Assembly (NCBI RefSeq): GCF_026248825.1
Contig: NZ_CP110973.1
Location: 2,685,001-2,749,000, forward strand
Length of the DNA stretch: 64,000 nucleotides
Direction of reading: 5' to 3'
Source: Larkinella insperata
GTDB lineage: Bacteria > Bacteroidota > Bacteroidia > Cytophagales > Spirosomataceae
Part shown: positions 58,832 to 64,000 of the stretch, piece by piece
Numbering within the stretch: the stretch's first letter is position 1
Layout: each line of letters opens with the position of its first letter
Program-made: the position numbers and the translations under genes
Notes under the pieces: model-generated
Seen by the model: only the letters and a program-made list of their open reading frames with translations
Database searches by the model: none
Told to the model about the DNA's origin: nothing

Positions 58832-59524
58832 ATGTATAAACATCTTTTTTTCGATCTGGATCATACCCTCTGGGATTTTGAGCGTAACTCAACGGAGTCG
58901 CTTTGTGAATTGTACGAAACGTTTCGGCTGGCGGAGATTGGCGTGGCGTCGGCCGAGGTGTTCAATCAGCATTTTACCGTCATCAACCGGCAGCTCTGGT
59001 CGGATTTCGACAACAACCGCCTGACACACGCCGAAATTCGGGAACGGCGCTTCCGACTGGTCATGGATGCCATCGGCGTGACGGATCATTCCGTGTGCGA
59101 CGACATGAACGAGCGGTATCTGCAACTGCTCCCCCGCAAACCCCACCTGATGGAGTCGGCAATCGAAGTACTGGAACATCTGAAAGACCGGTATGTGCTG
59201 CACATCATTACCAACGGGTTCGATGAAATTCAGGCCCTGAAAATGGCCAGCTCGGGCCTGACTGATTATTTTCAGCACATCATTACGAACCAGAAAGCTG
59301 CCGCTAAGAAACCCGATCCGCGTATTTTTCAGTTTGCATTGGAAGCCGCCGGAGCGTCGTTGCGCGAAAGCCTGATGATTGGCGACAACTACGAAGCCGA
59401 TGTGCGCGGGGCGCTGAATGCCGGCATGGACGTGGTTTACTACAACCTTGCCACCCTGCCGATTGAGGGGCCAAAACCCACGTATGAAATTCAGCACCTG
59501 AAAGAACTAATGGCTATTCTGTAG
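58832..59524 (+). CDS. YjjG-family HAD pyrimidine nucleotidase
   Basis: A 230-residue HAD phosphatase. D8 and D10 in FFDLDHTLWDF are nucleophile and acid, ITNGF carries motif II, KKPDPRIF the motif III lysine and MIGDNYEADVRGA motif IV. The cap domain lies at about residues 15-105. Size and motifs fit YjjG, a house-cleaning nucleotidase that removes non-canonical pyrimidine nucleotides. It fits the nucleotide-hygiene theme of rdgB and ndk nearby. The SDR gene follows after eight bases, so the two are probably an operon. Confidence 0.9.
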   Translation: MYKHLFFDLDHTLWDFERNSTESLCELYETFRLAEIGVASAEVFNQHFTVINRQLWSDFDNNRLTHAEIRERRFRLVMDAIGVTDHSVCDDMNERYLQLLPRKPHLMESAIEVLEHLKDRYVLHIITNGFDEIQALKMASSGLTDYFQHIITNQKAAAKKPDPRIFQFALEAAGASLRESLMIGDNYEADVRGALNAGMDVVYYNLATLPIEGPKPTYEIQHLKELMAIL

Positions 59525-59532
59525 AATCAGTT

Positions 59533-60312
59533 ATGCAGGTAAACACGAATACAGCCCTGATTACCGGCGGAGCTTCCGGGCTGGGCGAAGCAACGGCCCG
59601 GCTGTTTCATTCGCTGGGGGCCAATGTTGTCATTCTGGATCTAAACGAAGAAAAAGGCGAAGCCCTGGCGATTGAATTACAGGAGCGGGTGCGGTTTCTG
59701 CGCACCGATGTTACCAGTGAAGCCGACGTTCAGACGGCCGTTGATCTGGCCATTCAGGAATTTGGTAGTCTGCAGATTGCCGTCAACTGTGCCGGTATCG
59801 CGGAGGCCCGCAAGACCATCGGTAAGGTAGACGCCACGTACGGTCCTCATTCGCTGGCGGTTTTTGAGAAGGTAATCAAAATTAACCTGATCGGCACGTT
59901 CAACGTCATCCGGCTGGCGGCTTTTGCCATGGAAAAAAATACGCCCAATGCGGAAGGGGAGCGGGGAGTGATCATCAACACGGCCTCAGTAGCGGCTTAC
60001 GACGGTCAGATTGGACAGGCCGCCTACGCGGCTTCCAAAGGTGGTATCGCCAGCCTGACGCTGCCCGTTGCCCGCGATCTGGCCAAAACCGGCATCCGGG
60101 TGATGACCATTGCCCCCGGTTTGTTTGAAACACCCTTGTTGATGGGGCTGCCCGAAGAAGCGCGGATTTCGCTGGGGCAGCAGGTGCCGTTTCCGTCGCG
60201 GCTGGGACGGCCGCACGAGTACGCGTTGCTGGCCAGAGCCATCGTTGAAAACCCCATGCTGAACGGCGAAGTTATTCGATTGGACGGCGCCATTCGGATG
60301 GCGCCGAAATAG
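59533..60312 (+). CDS. Short-chain dehydrogenase (3-hydroxyacyl-CoA dehydrogenase type II-like)
   Basis: A 259-residue SDR. TGGASGLGEATA binds NAD, and the catalytic residues are S152, Y165 and K169 (NTASVAAYDG, YAASKGG). The NAGxA-type NCAGIA and the C-terminal LNGEVIRLDGAIRM resemble the type II 3-hydroxyacyl-CoA dehydrogenases (HSD10-like) of fatty acid and branched-chain degradation; that substrate is an inference. It is transcribed after the YjjG-type gene and ends 13 bases before the convergent CrtA-like gene. Confidence 0.9.
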   Translation: MQVNTNTALITGGASGLGEATARLFHSLGANVVILDLNEEKGEALAIELQERVRFLRTDVTSEADVQTAVDLAIQEFGSLQIAVNCAGIAEARKTIGKVDATYGPHSLAVFEKVIKINLIGTFNVIRLAAFAMEKNTPNAEGERGVIINTASVAAYDGQIGQAAYAASKGGIASLTLPVARDLAKTGIRVMTIAPGLFETPLLMGLPEEARISLGQQVPFPSRLGRPHEYALLARAIVENPMLNGEVIRLDGAIRMAPK

Positions 60313-60325
60313 CGATTTTGAAGGT

Positions 60326-61030
60326 TTATGATTTTATCGTGAGCGCTTCCGATGCGAGCGGTTTGCCGAAAAACAGGCCCTCGCTGGCTACCACCGCGAA
60401 CCGGGCAAACAGCTCTTCCGAATACCAGCGCCGTTCGCGGGTTCGCCGGACAACCTCCTTGTGACCACTTTCCCGGTAGGCAAACTGCTCAATTGTTTTG
60501 GCGTTTTTCCAGACGCTGACGGTGCACTGTTGTACCAACGGTTTCTCGCCAACGCCCAGGGCCAGCAACAGATCATCGGTGTGATTTTTCAGACGCTCAC
60601 GAGCCTGCGGAATGTGCCGCCAGAAATCGGGCAAAGCCGATAGCCGGATGGTGGCTCTCGTCAGAACCGCAATCGGCAGACCATCCGGACGAAACTCCGA
60701 TGAAGAACCGAAGGGATTCTGGCCATCCCAGGCCCCGTGCGACCGAAGCGGATGCAGGTAAAGCGTACCCACCTCTTTTGTGTTCTGGCAGATGCGCTTC
60801 CAGCGGTCGGATTGAAAGAAAGACCGGGCGGCTTGTTCGTCGGTCCACACGCCCAGGAAGACGTAGGCCGACATGTCTGGTATCAAGCCAAAATTCCGTC
60901 CGCAGCCCATCATTTTCTGAAACTGCAAACCGTCGGTCTGAAAGGGCTGCATCATCCAGCGTCCCATGTTGGCAAAAGCGCCGTACCAGCCGCGGGGCCG
61001 GTACCGTAATAGCGTAAAAGTGACAATCAC
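60326..61030 (-). CDS. Spheroidene monooxygenase (CrtA)-like protein
   Basis: A 234-residue protein with a likely GTG start (61030) giving (M)IVTFTLLRYRPRGWYGAFA. Recognised segments are LQFQKMMGCGRNFGLIPDMS, YVFLGVWTDEQAARSFFQS and IAVLTRATIRLSALPDFWRH, which fit the CrtA family. CrtA in purple bacteria oxidises carotenoids to keto forms; Bacteroidota relatives are usually near carotenoid genes, but no crt gene is nearby here. Soluble, no signal peptide. Substrate therefore uncertain. It is convergent with the SDR gene. Confidence 0.78.
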   Translation of the reverse strand: MIVTFTLLRYRPRGWYGAFANMGRWMMQPFQTDGLQFQKMMGCGRNFGLIPDMSAYVFLGVWTDEQAARSFFQSDRWKRICQNTKEVGTLYLHPLRSHGAWDGQNPFGSSSEFRPDGLPIAVLTRATIRLSALPDFWRHIPQARERLKNHTDDLLLALGVGEKPLVQQCTVSVWKNAKTIEQFAYRESGHKEVVRRTRERRWYSEELFARFAVVASEGLFFGKPLASEALTIKS

Positions 61031-61213
61031 TGTAAATGAATGGGTAGTTACTAGCCGTTTATACTATTACCCAAATCGGTACGGCTTGTTTATTTCTCCA
61101 GGATTTTAATTTTTAAACGGGAAAGGTAAAAAAATCAGCAGAGCCTGTTGATCTGTGTTGACCAGCGTGGCGTTGTTGGCAATTTACTCCATCAAATGGG
61201 GAAAAATGTCCAC

Positions 61214-61254
61214 AAAAAAGCCGTCCCGACCAGCATAGGCGAAACGGCTTTTTT
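61214..61254. terminator. Terminator of the coiled-coil lipoprotein gene
   Basis: AAAAAAGCCGT (61214-61224) and ACGGCTTTTTT (61244-61254) are exact complements around a 19-base loop. On the minus strand it follows the stop at 61284 and ends in a T run. Confidence 0.88.
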
Positions 61255-61283
61255 GTTACTATACTTCAACTTCAGACTACTAA

Positions 61284-61799
61284 TTAGTTGTTGTCATTGT
61301 CCAGTTTTTCACCGGCTTTATCGAATGCATCGCCGATGTTCTTACCGGCTTGCTTGAAACCTTTTTTTACGTCTTTCCAGGCGGCTGCGGTTGCGTTCTG
61401 CGCTTTGTCGAGGTCCTCGCCCAGTTCTTTACGTTCCCGCTCCAGATCGGCCAGTTTCTCGCGGGATTCGGCTTTTGCTTCGGCCCCTTCACGCTTGATA
61501 TCGGCCTTCATTTCATCAATCCGGGCGTCGAGCTTGCGTTGTTCTTCCTTCATATTGGCGACGGCCTTGTCGCGTTCTTCCCGGAAATCAGCAGCGGCCT
61601 CTTCACCTTCAGCCTCCATTTTATCGCCCGCTTCTTTGGCATCAGCTTCAACGGCTTCACCCGTATTTTCCATGGCGTCTTCGGTCCGGGATTCGTTCTT
61701 GCCATCATTTTGACAAGCCGTTAACGAAAGGGAAGCTATAACTAATGCGGCACCAGCCAGGATTCGGATTTGTTTGAATGTTAGGATGACCTTTTTCAT
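61284..61799 (-). CDS. Charged coiled-coil lipoprotein
   Basis: A 171-residue lipoprotein (lipobox SLTAC, C29). The mature part is almost entirely Glu/Lys/Ala/Asp helix, with heptad-like AEADAKEAGDKMEAEGEEAA and KEEQRKLDARIDEMKADIKR runs (about 45-135). It ends in an amphipathic KKGFKQAGKNIGDAFDKAGE helix. The pattern recalls LEA-like or apolipoprotein-like stress proteins. Desiccation or envelope-stress protection is a guess; no family-specific motif is visible. It stands alone with its own terminator. The hydrophobic stretch before the Cys and the charged N-terminus support secretion and lipidation. Confidence 0.8.
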   Translation of the reverse strand: MKKVILTFKQIRILAGAALVIASLSLTACQNDGKNESRTEDAMENTGEAVEADAKEAGDKMEAEGEEAAADFREERDKAVANMKEEQRKLDARIDEMKADIKREGAEAKAESREKLADLERERKELGEDLDKAQNATAAAWKDVKKGFKQAGKNIGDAFDKAGEKLDNDNN

Positions 61800-61903
61800 G
61801 TCTCTGATTGATTGGTTTGTAAAAGGTCATTGGCAAATGAAATGCCAGAAGGAACTACGTATCGGCAAGGAAGGCATTAGACGGTTTACCGCGAGGCAAT
61901 CCA

Positions 61904-62545
61904 TCACTCGTAACTCATCATTCCTTTCCATTTGATGGCACAACCGATGGCTTTCGTGGTCGTGGTGACGACGGGCCGACCCGCCAGCAGGTTGTTGACG
62001 GCTTCTTCGACGTACCGACGTTTGACGCCCGAAGCCACTTGCGGACTATCGTCGATCGCGCCGGTGTATTCAACGGTAAAGCGTCCGCCGACTTGTTTCA
62101 GCACGAAGGCTTCCGGCGTACGGGTAGCTCCAAACAGGCGGGCGACGGTTTGCGCTTCGTCCGACAAATACGGAAACGAATAGCTTTTCTCCTGCGCCCG
62201 GGCTTTCATATTTTCAAAAGAATCTTCAGAATAAGCCGCCGGATCGTTGGGCTGAATCGCCACAACCGGGAAGCCCTGCGAGGCATATTTGCGATCGAGC
62301 GCAATCATTCGTTCTTCGTAGGCTTTCGAAAACGGGCAGTGATTGGTAGTAAAGATGACAATAACACCTTTTCCGTTTTTATAATCAGACAGTGAAATCA
62401 TTCGACCGTCGACGTTTTTCAATTTAAAATCCTGCACAACGTCGCCGAGCGTGTGAGGCCTCTTTTCATCGGAAGGAGGTGCCGGGGTAAATGTAGCCGC
62501 TACTGTCGTTATCAGTACAGCCAGCAGGCTGATCCACGCTTTCAT
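61904..62545 (-). CDS. Exported thioredoxin-like/redoxin protein
   Basis: A 213-residue exported protein with a signal peptide (about 1-22) and an AhpC/TSA-type thioredoxin fold: VVQDFKLKNVDGRMISLSDY, GVIVIFTTNHCPFSKAYEER with a single cysteine C70 instead of CxxC, VVAIQPNDPAAYSEDSF and TRTPEAFVL with the cis-proline. The single Cys suggests a peroxiredoxin-like or sensor role rather than disulfide exchange, possibly helped by a second Cys near the C-terminus (AIGCAIKW). Such proteins are common in Bacteroidota and poorly characterised. Leftward transcription, 104 bases before the coiled-coil lipoprotein gene. Confidence 0.87.
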   Translation of the reverse strand: MKAWISLLAVLITTVAATFTPAPPSDEKRPHTLGDVVQDFKLKNVDGRMISLSDYKNGKGVIVIFTTNHCPFSKAYEERMIALDRKYASQGFPVVAIQPNDPAAYSEDSFENMKARAQEKSYSFPYLSDEAQTVARLFGATRTPEAFVLKQVGGRFTVEYTGAIDDSPQVASGVKRRYVEEAVNNLLAGRPVVTTTTKAIGCAIKWKGMMSYE

Positions 62546-62778
62546 GCATATTTATGGGTTAAGCAATATTATCTCGTCGCAGAACCGTGCAATGCCGAAA
62601 CCCCAAACATTCTTCCGGCAGGGAAATTTACTGCCAACAGGTCCTGCGCGCTGTCGGCATTCGTTATGGAAAGCTACACAAAATTCATGCTAACCAGCAA
62701 AGAACCAAGAAGTTTCCCACTTAATTAACATTTCTCCCGAATAGAAGGTTCTGATTTCTTTTTTCAGAGAATAACTCT

Positions 62779-62786
62779 TATATTTG
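62779..62786 (+). promoter_or_regulatory. Bacteroidota -7 promoter element of the rplU operon
   Basis: TATATTTG matches TAnnTTTG exactly, 38 bases before the rplU ATG at 62825. No -33 TTG at standard spacing. Confidence 0.65.
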
Positions 62787-62824
62787 CACCTCATTTTTGA
62801 GAAACAACATTTTCTGTATCAATC

Positions 62825-63136
62825 ATGTATGCAATCGTAGAGATCGCAGGGCAGCAATTTAAAGTAGAGAAGGGCCGTTATGTCTACACCCACCGGTTGG
62901 AAGGCGACACGGACGCTGCACTTGTGTTCGACAAAGTTCTCCTTGTCGATAATGACGGTACCATTTCGGTAGGCGCCCCGACCGTCGCTGGCGCTCAGGT
63001 TTCTGGTAAAATCCTGGAACACCTGAAAGGCGAGAAAGTAATCGTCTTTAAAAAGAAACGTCGGAAAGGCTACAGAAAGAAAAACGGCCACCGTCAGTAT
63101 TTGACCAAAGTATTAATCGAAGACATTACTGTATAA
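62825..63136 (+). CDS. rplU: 50S ribosomal protein L21
   Basis: A 103-residue ribosomal protein of the large subunit, with MYAIVEIAGQQFKVEKGRY, DKVLLVDNDG and the terminal KKKRRKGYRKKNGHRQ typical of L21. Length is normal. rpmA follows after 72 bases, the classic rplU-rpmA pair. An exact -7 element upstream provides the promoter. The 279-base gap on the left separates it from the divergent thioredoxin-like gene. Confidence 0.98.
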   Translation: MYAIVEIAGQQFKVEKGRYVYTHRLEGDTDAALVFDKVLLVDNDGTISVGAPTVAGAQVSGKILEHLKGEKVIVFKKKRRKGYRKKNGHRQYLTKVLIEDITV

Positions 63137-63208
63137 TACCGTTTAGGGTCTGAGGCCGAAGAGCTAATTACTTAAACCTCATACCTTGAACCTTAAACTT
63201 TTTAAAAA

Positions 63209-63511
63209 ATGGCACACAAGAAAGGTGTAGGTAGTTCCAAGAACGGCCGCGACTCGATCAGCAAGCGCCTGGGTGTTAAACTGTTTGGCGGTCAGGCTGC
63301 CATTGCTGGTAACATCATCGTTCGTCAGCGTGGTACCAAACATCACCCTGACACGAACGTTGGCATCGGTAGAGATCACACGTTGTTTGCACTGGTCGAC
63401 GGTCAAGTTCACTTCCGTAAAGGCAAAGGCGGCCGTTCCTTCGTGAGCGTGATCCCCGCTGGTCCTTCCGTTGTGGAAGTGGCTCCGGTTGAAACAGTAG
63501 CTGCTGAATAA
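63209..63511 (+). CDS. rpmA: 50S ribosomal protein L27
   Basis: A 100-residue L27 starting MAHKKGVGSSKNGRDSISKR, with GVKLFGGQAAIAGNIIVRQR and GIGRDHTLFALVDGQVHF. The mature N-terminus AHKKG reaches the peptidyl-transferase centre; there is no Firmicutes-type cleavable leader. The C-terminus carries an extra Val/Ala/Glu tail (PVETVAAE), as in other Bacteroidota. Co-transcribed with rplU; a terminator follows. Confidence 0.98.
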   Translation: MAHKKGVGSSKNGRDSISKRLGVKLFGGQAAIAGNIIVRQRGTKHHPDTNVGIGRDHTLFALVDGQVHFRKGKGGRSFVSVIPAGPSVVEVAPVETVAAE

Positions 63512-63551
63512 GCATTTGAAGTTATTCCGAGCGGAATAAGCAACGCATACG

Positions 63552-63582
63552 AACCTGTCTGGCTCCGCCGGGCAGGTTTTTT
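63552..63582 (+). terminator. Terminator of the rplU-rpmA operon
   Basis: AACCTGTC (63552-63559) pairs with GGCAGGTT (63571-63578) with one G-T wobble, then TTTT. It begins 40 bases after the rpmA stop. Confidence 0.8.
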
Positions 63583-63651
63583 CGTATCCGCAAACTAATC
63601 TTTTCCGGCTGCTGTTTCTTTCGTACTGGCTTGAACCAACACTTGTAAAAA

Positions 63652-64000
63652 ATGACAACTTCGCTATATCCTCCAGTTTCGCTTTATACCGAAAGCAGCC
63701 CGAATCCCAATTCCATGAAGTTTGTGGTGAACTTTCCGCTGGCTCCGGAAGGGCTTTCGTTCGACTACGCTGATGCGTCCGAAGCAATCGTCAACAGCAA
63801 AAGCTCCCCGCTGGTTGTGGCTCTGTTTGGCTTCGACTTCGTCAAGCGGGTATTCATTGCCAGCAACTTTGTTACGGTTACAAAAGACGACGAAACCGAG
63901 TGGGAAGATGTGCTCTTTGAACTTAAACAGTTCGTCCGGGCTTATTTCAACGACCAGAAGCCGGTATTTGCCCAGCAGACGATTGACGCCAACACCACGA
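63652..64000 (+). CDS. NifU-like Fe-S scaffold protein, N-terminal part (3' end outside window)
   Basis: The frame runs open from the ATG at 63652 to the end of the window (116 codons). It encodes MTTSLYPPVSLYTESSPNPN, then SMKFVVNFPLAPEG and VALFGFDFVKRVFIASNFVT. This is the Nfu N-terminal domain, which carries the TESsPNP..MKF signature. The complete protein would continue into a NifU-type domain with a CxxC pair that holds a 4Fe-4S cluster for delivery to client enzymes; that part is beyond the window. It has its own space after the rpmA terminator; no -7 element is clear. Confidence 0.9.
   Translation, partial: MTTSLYPPVSLYTESSPNPNSMKFVVNFPLAPEGLSFDYADASEAIVNSKSSPLVVALFGFDFVKRVFIASNFVTVTKDDETEWEDVLFELKQFVRAYFNDQKPVFAQQTIDANTT

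Noticed and set aside
1..64000. CRISPR arrays, insertion sequences, prophage or integrative elements
   Set aside because: No regularly spaced repeats, transposase, integrase or phage structural genes were seen on either strand.

Overview
The window reads as a stretch of chromosome from a member of the Bacteroidota, most likely a Cytophagales bacterium of the Spirosoma/Larkinella type. This is an inference from gene content and signals, not from a database search. The supporting signs are gldG of the gliding-motility set, exported DUF4833- and membrane DUF4834-type proteins, a periplasmic-propeller hybrid histidine kinase, a carB without its C-terminal regulatory domain, and promoters with the Bacteroidota -7 element TAnnTTTG, often about 20-40 bases before the start codon. 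About half the bases are G+C. No rRNA, tRNA, CRISPR array, prophage or insertion sequence was seen; this is a housekeeping region of tightly packed short operons.

Layout. 1-5.4 kb: end of a sensor kinase, a winged-helix (AlkZ/YcaQ-like) protein, a DinB-fold protein, an arylamine N-acetyltransferase, a secreted SnoaL-like protein and a beta-carbonic anhydrase. 5.4-9.7 kb: a 1409-residue hybrid sensor kinase with two receivers and no DNA-binding output. 9.7-20.8 kb: an exported amidotransferase-like protein, PspC, a FUSC-family membrane protein, a divergent AraC regulator/membrane protein pair around a perfect palindrome, an AI-2E-family transporter, a P1-type self-processing peptidase, an orphan receiver, an O-methyltransferase and a DUF4833 protein. 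20.9-30.9 kb: gldG, dnaN, a SNF2-type helicase, GtrA, purK-purE, a LysM protein and a Dabb protein. 31-40.9 kb: YcxB-like protein, phosphoribosyltransferase, two adjacent M14-type peptidases, a TIM-barrel isomerase, an ABC exporter pair with a histidine-rich loop, purN and two small envelope proteins. 41-50 kb: carB, methyltransferase, a large lipoprotein, glycosyltransferase, nrdB, sterol-desaturase-type hydroxylase. 50-64 kb: PpiD-like foldase, rdgB, two FKBP lipoproteins, nrnA, ndk, nth, an ECF sigma factor with an overlapping small gene, a YjjG-type nucleotidase with an SDR, a CrtA-like monooxygenase, a coiled-coil lipoprotein, a thioredoxin-like protein, rplU-rpmA and the start of a NifU-like scaffold gene.

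Shared themes are nucleotide supply and hygiene (purK, purE, purN, carB, nrdB, ndk, rdgB, YjjG, phosphoribosyltransferase), envelope protein folding (PpiD-like protein, two FKBP lipoproteins) and DNA upkeep (dnaN, nth, SNF2 helicase, AlkZ-like protein). No complete undescribed system stands out. The most unusual items are a dispersed family of about 95-base hairpins built from the same 40-base arm in two opposite arrangements (three copies), a tandem M14 pair in which one member has lost its zinc ligands, a perfect 17-base palindrome in the AraC divergent promoter, and a histidine-rich periplasmic insertion in an ABC permease.
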